Of a stretch of DNA of 64,000 bases, positions 7,810 to 16,914 are shown piece after piece. The notes below the pieces were generated by a model. It saw only the letters and a program-made list of their open reading frames with translations. It searched no databases and was not told the DNA's origin. Position 1 is the first letter of the stretch. Each line of letters starts with the position of its first letter. Position numbers and translations under genes: made by a program. The stretch is from contig NZ_FNRI01000001.1 of NCBI RefSeq assembly GCF_900107675.1, positions 434,001 to 498,000 on the forward strand, written 5' to 3'. The stretch is from Alistipes timonensis JC136. Its GTDB lineage: Bacteria; Bacteroidota; Bacteroidia; Bacteroidales; Rikenellaceae.

Positions 7810-9005
7810 ATGAAAAAAATAGCCTTTATCCATGAAAACTACCCCTTGGGCGGAGCCGAGAAGGTTACTTCGGACCTGTGCGCCTATTTTGCGGGGGGGG
7901 GAAATACAAGCCCTGCATTTTTGTAAAGAATTTCCATAAGGAAATCCTGAGCGACCGGGACCGCGCGTCGCTGGAGATCATTGAACTTCCCCGGGAACCC
8001 CAATTTCAATCCATGGCGATGGCCAGCCTGATCGCCGGCCTTATTCGGGAGATGTCGATCGACGTCATGGTGATTCCAGTCCATCCGATGAAATACCTGG
8101 ATATCATCCGCCGGGAGAGCGGCAACAGCTGCAAATTCATTTTTCACCACCACAGCTGCCCGTTATGGGAAGTGGAAAACCGCATTTCGGTTAAACTCCA
8201 CGCCGCCAGGACAAGCGGTTCGTGGCTGAAGACCCTGGAGTGCTATTTGCTCAGCATCCCCAAGGAACGGCTGTTCAAATCCTACACACGGCGATTCTCG
8301 CGCATATACCGTCGGACTTATGCCGCTGCGGACCGCTATCTCGTGTTGTGCGAAGAGTACCGCGGGCAAATCGAACGGATCGTGAAAGCCTCCCCGGCCG
8401 ACTCGAAGGTCCGGGCGCTGACCAATCCGTATATCAACCGGAGCGCTCCCGAGCTGCACAAGCGCAAAGAGGTGCTCTATGTCGGACGCCTGAGCTATGC
8501 CGACAAGCGTGTCGACCGTCTGCTGCGCATCTGGAGTCTGGTCGAGGCGAATTTTCCGGATTGGGAGCTGAAAGTGGTCGGCGACGGACGCGAGCGACGG
8601 AATCTCGAAAAGGAGGCTGCCGGCCTGGGATTGCACAGGGTGCGTTTCTGCGGCCATTCGACCCGGGTCGAGGAACATTACGCTACGGCGGCCATCCTGT
8701 GCCTGACCTCGTCGTTCGAGGGATGGGGACTCGTGCTGGTCGAAGCGCAGGCTGCAGGCGTGGTACCGATTGCATTCGCGTGTTCCGGAGGTGTCCGTCG
8801 TATCGTGGGCAGCGACCGCAGCACGGGTATTCTGATCGAGCCCTTCGACGAGAAGGGCTATGCCGAAGAACTGGCAGCCCTGATGCGTGATGAGGGACTG
8901 CGCAGTGCGATGCAGCCCGCAATGATCGCCAAAACGTCTGAGTATTCGCTCGAGAACACGGGCCGGATGTGGGACCGCATGCTCGGTGAACTGACAGGCG
9001 AATAG
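7810..9005 (+). pseudogene. GT4-type glycosyltransferase, frameshifted at a G9 tract (possibly phase-variable)
   Basis: From the ATG at 7810 the frame encodes a typical GT-B N-terminus (MKKIAFIHENYPLGGAEKV) but stops at 7926 after 38 residues. The rest of the enzyme is in another frame (open from a GTG at 7878 to 9005) and carries the GT4 C-terminal features: YVGRLSYADKRVDRLL, VVGDG, and SFEGWGLVLVEAQAAGVVPIAF with the E-x7-E motif. The frames join if the G9 run at 7893-7901 had ten or seven Gs, giving a product of about 398 residues. The intact enzyme would transfer a sugar from a nucleotide donor in surface glycan synthesis. The shift could be phase variation, a fixed mutation or an assembly error. 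Confidence 0.8.
7893..7901 (+). repeat. Homopolymeric G9 tract inside the glycosyltransferase
   Basis: Nine consecutive Gs lie exactly at the point where the reading frame breaks. Slipped-strand changes of one base would switch the full-length frame on or off. Confidence 0.9.
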
Positions 9006-9019
9006 AACACCGAACCCAA

Positions 9020-9065
9020 GGAAGAAACCCGGAAAAGGAGTGTGCTCCCCTTCCGGGTTTCTTCC
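9020..9065 (+). terminator. Long hairpin, probable terminator after the glycosyltransferase
   Basis: A perfect 15-bp inverted repeat (9020-9034 with 9051-9065) starts 15 bp after the stop codon. There is no U-tract, so termination strength is uncertain. Confidence 0.6.
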
Positions 9066-9110
9066 GTTAAATATCCGGTGCCGGAGACCCGAAAATCCGG
9101 ATTTTCGTTG

Positions 9111-9118
9111 TATCTTTG
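9111..9118 (+). promoter_or_regulatory. -7 box TATCTTTG of ettA
   Basis: A perfect TAnnTTTG box 35 bp upstream of the ATG at 9153. It rules out the longer in-frame start at 9042. Confidence 0.7.
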
Positions 9119-9152
9119 TCGACATCCTTTTTCGAACAACACAAATACAGAT

Positions 9153-10826
9153 ATGGCAGACGAAAAAATCATCTTTTCGATGGTCGGCGTAAGCAAGACC
9201 TTCACCAACCAGAAACGGGTGCTCAACAACATCTACCTCTCGTTTTTCTACGGGGCCAAGATCGGCATCATCGGCCTGAACGGCTCGGGTAAATCAACCC
9301 TGATGAAGATCATCGCCGGACTGGACAAGAATTTCGACGGCGAAGTGGTCTTTTCGCCCGGTTACACGGTGGGTTACCTCGAGCAGGAGCCCAAGCTCGA
9401 CGACTCGAAGACGGTCCGCGAGATCGTCGAGGAGGGCTGTGCGGCTACCGTGGCGCTGCTCAAAGAGTATGAGGAGATCAATATGAAGATGTGCGAGCCG
9501 ATGGACGACGACGCGATGGCCAAGCTGATCGACCGTCAGGGCGAGTTGTACGAGAAGATCGACCAGTGCAACGGCTGGGAGCTGGACAGCGTGCTGGAAC
9601 GCGCGATGGACGCTCTGCGGTGTCCCGATCCCGACGAGCCGGTGCAGCACCTCTCGGGCGGTGAACGCCGCCGTGTGGCCCTGTGCCGCCTGCTGTTGCA
9701 GCAACCCGACGTGCTGCTGCTGGACGAGCCGACCAACCACCTCGACGCCGAGTCGATCGACTGGCTGGAACAGCACCTTCAGCAATACAAGGGTACGGTG
9801 ATCGCCGTAACCCACGACCGCTATTTCCTCGACAACGTCGCCGGATGGATTCTCGAGCTCGACCGCGGCGAAGGCATTCCCTGGAAGGGTAACTATTCGG
9901 GCTGGCTCGACCAGAAGACCACCCGCATGGCCATGGAGGAGAAGCAGGAGTCGAAACGCCGCAAGACCCTCGAGCGCGAGCTGGAGTGGGTGCGCATGTC
10001 CCCTTCGGGCCGCCATGCCAAGTCCAAGGCGCGTCTGTCGGCTTACGACAAGATGATGAACGAGGATACGAAACAGAAAGAGGAGAAACTCGAGATATTC
10101 ATTCCCAACGGTCCGCGCCTGGGCGACGTGGTGATCGAGGCGCACGATGTTTCGAAAGCCTTCGGCGACCGCGTGCTGTACGAGGGGTTGGAATTTTCGC
10201 TGCCTCCTGCCGGCATCGTGGGCGTCATCGGCCCCAACGGTACGGGTAAGACCACCCTTTTCCGGATGATTATGGGGCTCGACGAACCTACGAGCGGTTC
10301 GTTTCGCGTGGGCCCGACGGTGAAACTGGCCTATGTGGACCAGCAGCACAAGTCGATCGACCCCGAAAAGACGGTCTTCGAGGTGATCTCGGGCGGTCTG
10401 GATCTGATGACGCTGGGCAACCGGCAGGTCAATGCCCGCGCCTATGTGGCCCGTTTCAACTTCTCGGGCGCCGACCAGGAGAAGAAGTGCGGCATGCTCT
10501 CGGGCGGCGAACGCAACCGTCTCCACCTGGCCCTCGCCCTGAAAGAGGAGGGCAACGTACTGCTGCTGGACGAGCCGACCAACGACATCGACGTCAACAC
10601 GCTGCGCGCGTTGGAGGAAGGTCTCGAGAATTTCGCCGGATGCGCCGTCGTCATTTCGCACGACCGCTGGTTCCTCGACCGTATCGCCACGCACATCCTC
10701 TCGTTCGAGGGCGACTCGAAGGTGGTCTTCTACGAGGGTTCCTATTCGGAATACGAGGCCTGGAAGAAGGCCCAGGGCGGCGACACGCAGCCCCACCGCG
10801 TACGTTACAAAAAATTAATGGCATAA
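9153..10826 (+). CDS. ettA: Energy-dependent translational throttle protein EttA (ABC-F)
   Basis: The 557-residue product is the same length as E. coli EttA. It has two ABC ATPase domains without membrane segments, Walker A motifs GLNGSGKST near residue 39 and GPNGTGKTT near 360, two LSGGE signatures and two LLLDEPTN Walker B motifs. The linker between the domains carries the arm-type charged helices of ABC-F proteins. EttA binds the ribosomal E site and gates the first elongation step according to the ATP/ADP ratio. The start was chosen at the ATG after the TATCTTTG box. hisS follows after 5 bp, so both are probably one transcript. Confidence 0.92.
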   Translation: MADEKIIFSMVGVSKTFTNQKRVLNNIYLSFFYGAKIGIIGLNGSGKSTLMKIIAGLDKNFDGEVVFSPGYTVGYLEQEPKLDDSKTVREIVEEGCAATVALLKEYEEINMKMCEPMDDDAMAKLIDRQGELYEKIDQCNGWELDSVLERAMDALRCPDPDEPVQHLSGGERRRVALCRLLLQQPDVLLLDEPTNHLDAESIDWLEQHLQQYKGTVIAVTHDRYFLDNVAGWILELDRGEGIPWKGNYSGWLDQKTTRMAMEEKQESKRRKTLERELEWVRMSPSGRHAKSKARLSAYDKMMNEDTKQKEEKLEIFIPNGPRLGDVVIEAHDVSKAFGDRVLYEGLEFSLPPAGIVGVIGPNGTGKTTLFRMIMGLDEPTSGSFRVGPTVKLAYVDQQHKSIDPEKTVFEVISGGLDLMTLGNRQVNARAYVARFNFSGADQEKKCGMLSGGERNRLHLALALKEEGNVLLLDEPTNDIDVNTLRALEEGLENFAGCAVVISHDRWFLDRIATHILSFEGDSKVVFYEGSYSEYEAWKKAQGGDTQPHRVRYKKLMA

Positions 10827-10831
10827 ATACA

Positions 10832-12175
10832 ATGGCACAGAAACCTTCCATACCCAAGGGCACGCGCGATTTCTCCCCCGCGGAGATGATGCGCCGCCAG
10901 TATATTTTCGATACGATCCGCCGCGTCTTCCGTTCCTACGGATTCGCGCCGCTCGAAACCCCTTCGATGGAGAACCTCTCGACCCTGCTGGGCAAGTATG
11001 GCGACGAGGGCGACAAGCTCCTGTTCAAAATCCTCAATTCAGGCGACTACGCCGCCGGATTGTCGGACGAGGAGATTCGCTCCGCGTCGAAGATTTGCGA
11101 AAAGGGCCTGCGCTACGACCTCACGGTGCCTTTCGCCCGCTACGTCGTCCAGCATCAGGGCGAACTGACGTTCCCCTTCAAACGCTACCAGATTCAGCCC
11201 GTGTGGCGTGCCGACCGTCCCCAAAAGGGCCGTTACCGCGAATTCTACCAGTGCGACGTCGATGTGATCGGCACACGCTCGTTGCTGTGCGAGGTCGAGC
11301 TGGTGGAGATCGTCGAACGGGTCTTCAAAGCGCTGGGCATCCGCGTCGCATTGAAGATGAACAACCGCAAGATTCTTTTCGGTATCGCCGAGGCCATCGG
11401 CCATGCCGACAAGATGATGGATATCACCATCGCCATCGACAAACTCGAAAAGATCGGACTGGACAACGTAAAAGCCGAACTGATGGAGCGCGGATTGGAA
11501 CAGGAGGCGGTCGAAAAACTTCAGCCGATACTCGAATTGAGCGGCGACAATGCGCAGAAACTCAATCAGCTGAAAGAGGTGCTTTCCGTATCGGAAACGG
11601 GCATGAAGGGCATTGAGGAAATGGAGACCGTTTTCGGCTACGTGGAGCGGCTGGGCATCGACCTGACGGTCGAACTGGACCTTTCGCTGGCACGCGGTTT
11701 GAACTACTACACCGGCGCGATCTTCGAGGTCAAGGCCCTCGATTTCGCCATCGGCTCGATCTGCGGCGGAGGTCGTTACGACGACCTGACAGGCATTTTC
11801 GGCATGCCCAACACCTCGGGCGTGGGCATCTCGTTCGGCGCGGACCGTATCTACGACGTGATGACGGGACTGAACCTCTTTCCCGAGGAGGTCAACTGCT
11901 CGACCCGCGTGTTGTTCGTGAACCTCGGAGCCGAGGAGGAAGCCGCCGTGCTGCCCATTCTGCGCACGCTGCGCGGAGAGGAGATCGCGTCGGAGATCTA
12001 CCCCGAGGCGGGCAAGATGAAAAAGCAGATGGAGTATGCCAACCGCCGCGGCATTCCCTATGTGGTGATCGTGGGCTCGCAGGAGCTCGAAGCCCGGGCT
12101 GCAACCGTCAAAGACATGCGTACGGGCGAACAGCAGCAGGTGCCTTTCGATCAGGTAGCCGATTTTGTAAAATAA
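10832..12175 (+). CDS. hisS: Histidyl-tRNA synthetase
   Basis: The 447-residue class II synthetase opens with the usual PKGTRDFSP motif (motif 1 region). It shows motif 2 as RADRPQKGRYREFYQCDVD and the histidine-specific LARGLNYYTGAIFEV segment. A C-terminal anticodon-binding domain starts near residue 350. The enzyme charges tRNA-His with histidine. It lies 5 bp behind ettA, giving a translation-related operon. A short GC hairpin without a U-tract (12179-12195) follows the stop and may help 3'-end formation. Confidence 0.97.
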   Translation: MAQKPSIPKGTRDFSPAEMMRRQYIFDTIRRVFRSYGFAPLETPSMENLSTLLGKYGDEGDKLLFKILNSGDYAAGLSDEEIRSASKICEKGLRYDLTVPFARYVVQHQGELTFPFKRYQIQPVWRADRPQKGRYREFYQCDVDVIGTRSLLCEVELVEIVERVFKALGIRVALKMNNRKILFGIAEAIGHADKMMDITIAIDKLEKIGLDNVKAELMERGLEQEAVEKLQPILELSGDNAQKLNQLKEVLSVSETGMKGIEEMETVFGYVERLGIDLTVELDLSLARGLNYYTGAIFEVKALDFAIGSICGGGRYDDLTGIFGMPNTSGVGISFGADRIYDVMTGLNLFPEEVNCSTRVLFVNLGAEEEAAVLPILRTLRGEEIASEIYPEAGKMKKQMEYANRRGIPYVVIVGSQELEARAATVKDMRTGEQQQVPFDQVADFVK

Positions 12176-12211
12176 ACCCGGTCCCCTTCGGACCGACAAA
12201 CGAATTGCAGC

Positions 12212-13783
12212 ATGCGCCGATTATTCGTCATCCTCGCCACCATTTGCGTCCTGCCCCTCGCGGCACAGAACGCGGACGACGCGCAGCAGTTTCAAAAACT
12301 GGCGCAGGTTTTCCGTTATCTCTCGGGACTTTACGTCGATGACGTGGACATGAAGCCCGTCGTCGAGGGAGCCATTACGGGCATGCTCGAAGAGCTGGAC
12401 CCCCACTCGGCCTACATCGGCGCCGAGGAGATGAAGGGCGTGCAGGAGAGTTTCGACGGGGAGTTCAGCGGCATCGGCGTCGAGTTCAACGTGCTGCGCG
12501 ACTCGGTCATCGTCGTGAACACCATCGCCGGAGGGCCCGCCGAGCGGGTCGGCGTACGTGCCAACGACCGTATCGTGCGCATCGATACGCTCGAAGCCGT
12601 GGGCATGGGGCGCGCCGATGTGCCGAAATACCTGCGCGGTAAGCGCGGCACGAAGGTCGAGATCGATGTCGTGCGCCACGGGACGCCGGGGCGGCTGCAT
12701 TTCGTGATCGTGCGCGACAAAATCCCCCTGAACACCGTCGATGCCGCCTACATGGCCGGCGACGGTATCGGATATATCAAAGCCAACCGCTTCGGCCGTA
12801 CCACGATGAGCGAGTTTGCGGACGCCTACCGCAAGCTGGGCAAGCCGCGGAGCCTGATTCTCGACCTGCGGGGCAATGGCGGCGGACTGTTGGAACAGGC
12901 CGTCGAGATGGCGGGATTCTTCCTGCCGCGCGGCGCCGCGATCGTTTCCACCGAGGGACGCGCCGTGCCGGCGATGACGTTCCGCGCCCAGAGTGACGGC
13001 GAGGACCTCAAAGGACGCCTCGCAGTGCTGATCGACGAGGCTTCGGCTTCAGCTTCGGAGATCGTCGCAGGGGCCGTGCAGGACTGGGATCGGGGTATAG
13101 TCGTGGGGCGTCCAAGCTTCGGAAAGGGATTGGTGCAGCGGCAGATAGGGCTGCCCGACGGCTCGGCCGTTCGTGTCACCGTAGCCCGTTATCACACCCC
13201 TTCGGGGCGCGTCATCCAGCGTCCTTACGAGAAAGGCAAACGCCGCGAATACTACCTCGACCACCTGCGCCGCTACGACGACGCCACGCGTGATTCGCTC
13301 GACGCCGGGGCTCCGGCCTATCGCACGCTGCGCACGGGCCGCACGGTTTACGGCGGTGGCGGCATCCGCCCGGACGTGCTCGTCGAGGCCGACACGACCG
13401 GATTTTCGGATTATTACGCCGAGCTGATCCGCCGGGGTATCGTGGCCGATTTTGTCGGCGACTGGCTCGACCGTTCACGCGACAGTCTGTCGCGTCTCTA
13501 CCCCGCTTTCGAAGCCTTCGACGCAGGGTATACCCCCTCGGATGCCGTTCTCGACGGTCTCGCACGGCTCGGCAGCGAGCGCGGCGTGAAGTTCGATGCC
13601 GCGGGGTTCGCCGTCTCGGAGCCCGTCATGCGGGCTCAGCTCAAAGCCCTCGCCGCACAGCGGTTGTTCGGGACCGGAGCCTATTTCCAGGTCGTCAATC
13701 CCGCCCTGAGTCCGGCCTATGCCCGTGCGCTGGCTATTCTGGAGGCGTGGGACGAGCAGGGGGCTCCCATGTTGGAACCCTGA
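12212..13783 (+). CDS. S41-family C-terminal processing protease
   Basis: The 523-residue product has a signal peptide (cleavage after ALAA-like residues near 19), a PDZ domain at about residues 75-160 (EFSGIGVEFNV onward) and a tail-specific protease domain. The catalytic Ser lies in ASASASEIV near residue 278 and the general-base Lys in SFGKGLVQ near 305. CtpA-type enzymes cut exported proteins near their C-termini in the periplasm and often control cell-wall hydrolases. The target is unknown. It begins 36 bp after hisS and may be read through from that operon. Confidence 0.92.
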   Translation: MRRLFVILATICVLPLAAQNADDAQQFQKLAQVFRYLSGLYVDDVDMKPVVEGAITGMLEELDPHSAYIGAEEMKGVQESFDGEFSGIGVEFNVLRDSVIVVNTIAGGPAERVGVRANDRIVRIDTLEAVGMGRADVPKYLRGKRGTKVEIDVVRHGTPGRLHFVIVRDKIPLNTVDAAYMAGDGIGYIKANRFGRTTMSEFADAYRKLGKPRSLILDLRGNGGGLLEQAVEMAGFFLPRGAAIVSTEGRAVPAMTFRAQSDGEDLKGRLAVLIDEASASASEIVAGAVQDWDRGIVVGRPSFGKGLVQRQIGLPDGSAVRVTVARYHTPSGRVIQRPYEKGKRREYYLDHLRRYDDATRDSLDAGAPAYRTLRTGRTVYGGGGIRPDVLVEADTTGFSDYYAELIRRGIVADFVGDWLDRSRDSLSRLYPAFEAFDAGYTPSDAVLDGLARLGSERGVKFDAAGFAVSEPVMRAQLKALAAQRLFGTGAYFQVVNPALSPAYARALAILEAWDEQGAPMLEP

Positions 13784-13884
13784 AAATAGTCCTGTAAGTA
13801 TTTGGAGATTTGCGTTTTTTTGTGTAAATTCGTTATACAACCATGAATTTACATAGCTAAGACTAACCCTCAAAAACCGACTCC

Positions 13885-14181
13885 ATGCTACCCCAAGTCC
13901 AGGTTCGTCGCGAAGGCGAGGACCACGCCGACCAGATTCTCTCCAAAGCCGTGAAAGCGGGCCGGAGGACCTATTTTTTCGATGTCAGGGCCACGCGCGG
14001 CGACGATTACTTCCTGACCATCACCGAAAGCCGCAAGATCACGGGCCCCGACGGTTCGGCGATCTTCGACCGGCACAAGATATTCCTGTACAAGGAGGAT
14101 TTCTCGAAATTCGCCGAGGGTTTCAACGAGGTCGTCGAATTCATCCGCCGCACCAAAGGAACGCCCGAACCGGAGAGATAA
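13885..14181 (+). CDS. DUF3276 / PUR-alpha-like nucleic-acid-binding protein
   Basis: The 98-residue protein matches the DUF3276 family found in Bacteroidota and spirochaetes (for example Borrelia Bpur). A single PUR repeat runs from about residue 22 to 90, with YFFDVRATRGDDYFLTITESRK and a C-terminal amphipathic helix. PUR proteins bind single-stranded DNA and RNA as dimers. The bacterial role is poorly known, though the Borrelia protein is reported to bind nucleic acids. A hairpin terminator follows 27 bp after the stop. No clear TAnnTTTG box was found in the AT-rich 100 bp upstream. Confidence 0.85.
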   Translation: MLPQVQVRREGEDHADQILSKAVKAGRRTYFFDVRATRGDDYFLTITESRKITGPDGSAIFDRHKIFLYKEDFSKFAEGFNEVVEFIRRTKGTPEPER

Positions 14182-14207
14182 TCCCGCAGCCGGGTTACCA
14201 AATTGTG

Positions 14208-14245
14208 AAATCCCTGACCGCCGTATCGGCGTTCGGGGATTTTTC
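14208..14245 (+). terminator. Terminator of the DUF3276 gene
   Basis: AAATCCC pairs with GGGATTT, with an inner CGCCG-TAT-CGGCG stem, and ends in TTTTT. Confidence 0.8.
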
Positions 14246-14246
14246 G

Positions 14247-14269
14247 TATCTTTGGTGTCGTAACGACAC
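14247..14269 (+). promoter_or_regulatory. Distal promoter P1 of the DUF368 gene with an adjacent 15-bp palindrome
   Basis: TATCTTTG at 14247-14254 is followed with no gap by the perfect palindrome GTGTCGTAACGACAC (14255-14269) and then TTTTA. The palindrome would sit on the transcription start site. It could be an operator or a short intrinsic terminator or attenuator. Confidence 0.5.
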
Positions 14270-14313
14270 TTTTATTTGCCGGAAAGTTTTGCCGGACCGT
14301 ATGCAATTCGGCT

Positions 14314-14343
14314 TTGAACCCATTCGGCTTTTTTGTATCTTTG
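14314..14343 (+). promoter_or_regulatory. Proximal promoter P2 of the DUF368 gene (TTG, 19-bp spacer, TATCTTTG)
   Basis: TTG at 14314-14316 and TATCTTTG at 14336-14343 have ideal spacing. The ATG is at 14372. Confidence 0.75.
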
Positions 14344-14371
14344 TCCAAATCAAAAATACGCAGACAGATTT

Positions 14372-15313
14372 ATGAAATTTTCCCGGTACATCATACTTGC
14401 ACTCAAAGGGTGCGCCATGGGTATGGCCGATGTCGTCCCCGGTGTTTCGGGCGGCACGATCGCTTTCATTTCAGGCATTTACGAGGAACTGCTCGACTCG
14501 ATCCGCAGCGTCAACGCCACGGCGTTAAAACTGCTGCTCCGCTTCCGTTTCGCCGAGTTCTGGCGCCATATCAACGGACGCTTCCTGCTGCCCGTACTGC
14601 TGGGCATCGCCGTTGCCATCTTCTCGCTGGCGCGGTTGATGACCTACCTGCTCGTGAACCACCCCATTGCCATCTGGTCGTTTTTCTTCGGACTGATCGT
14701 GGCCTCGGCGCTGCTCGTCGCCAGGCAGATCGGTCGCTGGGACTGGCGAACCTTGCTGGCTTTCGTCGTCGGTGCCGTCGCGGCATGGTGGATTACGGTT
14801 GCAACGCCTGCCGAAACTCCTAACGACTGGTGGTTCGTGATGCTCTCGGGCGCCATCGCCATCTGCGCCATGATCCTCCCAGGCATCTCGGGGGCCTTCA
14901 TCCTGTTGTTACTCGGCAAATATCAGTATATCATGCATGCCGTTGGGGAGTTCAACATCCCCGTCATCGTTGTCTTCGTCATCGGCGCGGCGGCGGGTAT
15001 CATCTCGTTCTCGCACCTGTTGTCGTGGCTGCTCAAACATTTGCACGACGTGACGGTGGCTGTGCTGATGGGTTTCATGGTCGGGTCGCTCAACAAGGTG
15101 TGGCCGTGGAAAGAGACCGTGGAGACCTATCTCGACAGCCACGGCGTCGCACAGCCCCTCGTGCAGACCAACATCGCCCCCGGAACTTTCGAACAGCTCA
15201 CGGGGCAGCCCTCGCTGCTCATGCAGGCCATCCTGCTCGGCATCGTGGGATTTATGGCCATCTATGGCATCGAACTTGCCGCCCGCATCATCGTTAAAAA
15301 ACAGGAGGAATAG
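14372..15313 (+). CDS. DUF368 polyprenyl-phosphate transporter (PopT family)
   Basis: The 313-residue membrane protein has about eight hydrophobic segments and the family's two repeated glycine-rich motifs: GMADVVPGVSGGTIAFISGIYE near residue 15 and MILPGISGAFILLLLGKY near residue 170. DUF368 proteins were shown to recycle undecaprenyl phosphate across the membrane for wall and O-glycan synthesis. By family, this protein likely returns the lipid carrier to the cytoplasmic leaflet. Two TATCTTTG promoters precede it, and aroE follows after only 3 bp, so the two are co-transcribed. Confidence 0.9.
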   Translation: MKFSRYIILALKGCAMGMADVVPGVSGGTIAFISGIYEELLDSIRSVNATALKLLLRFRFAEFWRHINGRFLLPVLLGIAVAIFSLARLMTYLLVNHPIAIWSFFFGLIVASALLVARQIGRWDWRTLLAFVVGAVAAWWITVATPAETPNDWWFVMLSGAIAICAMILPGISGAFILLLLGKYQYIMHAVGEFNIPVIVVFVIGAAAGIISFSHLLSWLLKHLHDVTVAVLMGFMVGSLNKVWPWKETVETYLDSHGVAQPLVQTNIAPGTFEQLTGQPSLLMQAILLGIVGFMAIYGIELAARIIVKKQEE

Positions 15314-15316
15314 ACC

Positions 15317-16054
15317 ATGCGGCGTTTCGGATTGATCGGCAGGCCGTTGGGCCATTCGGCTTCGGCTGCCTACTTCACGGATAAATTTATGTCAGAAGGG
15401 ATAACCGACTGTGAATATTCGCTTTACGAACTGCCGTCGATCGAGGCCCTGCCCGCCTTGTTGGAGCGTCTGCCCGAGCTTTGCGGACTGAACGTCACCA
15501 TTCCCTACAAACGCGAGGTGATGGCTTTTCTGGATGAAGTGTCGCCCGAGGCGCAGGCCATCGGGGCCGTCAACTGCATTCGCCGCGCGGCAAACGGGAG
15601 CCTCACGGGCTACAATACCGATATCATCGGCCTCCGGGCCGCGTTGGACGAGCTGCTGGGCGGCGAACAACCCTCGGCTGCATTGATCCTCGGTACGGGA
15701 GGCGCTTCACAGGCCGTGCAATATGCCCTTGCCGAACGCGACATTCCCTTTGCGCTGGTTTCACGCGATGTCTCGAAAGGCAATTACACCTATGATAACC
15801 TGCCATGCGAAGTCGTGGAGGAGAGCCGGCTGATCGTCAACGCCTCGCCCGTAGGGACCTATCCCCGTGTCGACGACGCTCCCCGCATCCCCTACGGCTA
15901 CGTGACACCGGAACACTATTTGTTGGATTTGGTGTATAACCCGCCCCTGACGCAGTTCCTCGCCTACGGGCAACAGCGCGGAGCGCATGTCCTGAACGGC
16001 CGGACGATGTTTGTCGGGCAAGCCGAGGGGGCATGGCGAATATGGAATGCTTAA
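15317..16054 (+). CDS. aroE: Shikimate dehydrogenase
   Basis: The 245-residue enzyme has the SxS shikimate-binding motif (Ser14, Ser16), catalytic Lys65 in NVTIPYKR, Asn86 and Asp102 (GYNTD), and a nucleotide-binding GTGGASQAV loop near residue 125. It reduces 3-dehydroshikimate to shikimate with NADPH in aromatic amino-acid synthesis. It is slightly shorter than the E. coli enzyme (272 aa), as is common in Bacteroidota. It sits 3 bp after the DUF368 gene and 31 bp before a TonB-like gene. Confidence 0.95.
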   Translation: MRRFGLIGRPLGHSASAAYFTDKFMSEGITDCEYSLYELPSIEALPALLERLPELCGLNVTIPYKREVMAFLDEVSPEAQAIGAVNCIRRAANGSLTGYNTDIIGLRAALDELLGGEQPSAALILGTGGASQAVQYALAERDIPFALVSRDVSKGNYTYDNLPCEVVEESRLIVNASPVGTYPRVDDAPRIPYGYVTPEHYLLDLVYNPPLTQFLAYGQQRGAHVLNGRTMFVGQAEGAWRIWNA

Positions 16055-16085
16055 AGCGACACTTTAACAGACTATCTATAAAGCT

Positions 16086-16826
16086 ATGAAAAATAAATTA
16101 TTGACGTTGTGCTTATTCGTAGCTTTCTGGGGCGCGGCGTCGGCCCAACAGGAGTTGACGCCGCCTAAATTCAACGGCGCGGACGTGGAGTATTTCATGC
16201 GCCGTCTGGTGGGCGAATTCGAAAAGGTCGCCGTAGAGCGGCAGATTCCCGCCGCAGAGATCTCGCCGCGCGTAGCGGTGGCTTTCAAAGTGGACAGCAC
16301 GGGAGGCGTCAGCGAATGGCGGTTCCGCGACAATGCCTCCGAAGGGCGTGACCGCACGGACCTTCCGGCGGCCAGCGACGCGACGCGCGAGGCCATGACA
16401 GAGGCGTTCTCACGCCTCAAAGGTTGGATGCCTGCGGTGGACGCCGAAGGATGCAAGACCGACTACACACTGCGGCTGACACTGCGTCTGCCGGTCGAGA
16501 AAATCGTCCGTAAGCAGGACCCCGATCCCCTGCTCTTTCTGGGCGAGGACCCCGGCAAGAGTTTCTATGCGTGGGCGTACGACCGGCTGCGCTATGACGA
16601 GCGGTTTAAAAATGCAGGCGGCGTGGTTCATGTCCGCTTCTACGTCGAACCTGACGGCAAAATCACCATCGGCGATGTCGCGAAATCGCCCGACGAGCGT
16701 CTTACGAAAGAGGTGATTCGCGTAATCCGCAACAGCCGGGGCAAATGGACGCCCCGCAAAGTTCGCGGCGTTCCCCAGCGTACGGCTTATGAGCTGCGGA
16801 TGAACTTCATTCCCGAGGGGCATTGA
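16086..16826 (+). CDS. Exported protein with TonB C-terminal-like domains
   Basis: The 246-residue product has a 20-residue signal peptide (cleavage at AASA/Q) and two tandem segments resembling the TonB C-terminal fold: residues about 60-135, containing VAVAFKVDSTGGVSEWRF, and about 180-245, containing GGVVHVRFYVEPDGKITIGDV. There is no N-terminal membrane anchor or proline-rich spanning region, so it is not a classical energy transducer and is probably a soluble periplasmic protein. The function is unknown. It is 31 bp behind aroE and may share its transcript. Confidence 0.7.
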   Translation: MKNKLLTLCLFVAFWGAASAQQELTPPKFNGADVEYFMRRLVGEFEKVAVERQIPAAEISPRVAVAFKVDSTGGVSEWRFRDNASEGRDRTDLPAASDATREAMTEAFSRLKGWMPAVDAEGCKTDYTLRLTLRLPVEKIVRKQDPDPLLFLGEDPGKSFYAWAYDRLRYDERFKNAGGVVHVRFYVEPDGKITIGDVAKSPDERLTKEVIRVIRNSRGKWTPRKVRGVPQRTAYELRMNFIPEGH

Positions 16827-16877
16827 CCCTCGCCGGCTTAATAAGCTCTTGCTGCTCTGCTTTTGGATGGGTGATAA

Positions 16878-16914
16878 GGGCCGGAACTTCCGCTCCGGCC
16901 CGGCAAGGTTTTTT
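16878..16914 (+). terminator. Probable terminator of the TonB-like gene, overlapping the DUF2007 stop
   Basis: GGGCCGGA (16878-16885) pairs with TCCGGCCC (16894-16901). The T6 tract comes 7 bases later and runs into the convergent gene's stop codon. Confidence 0.6.
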
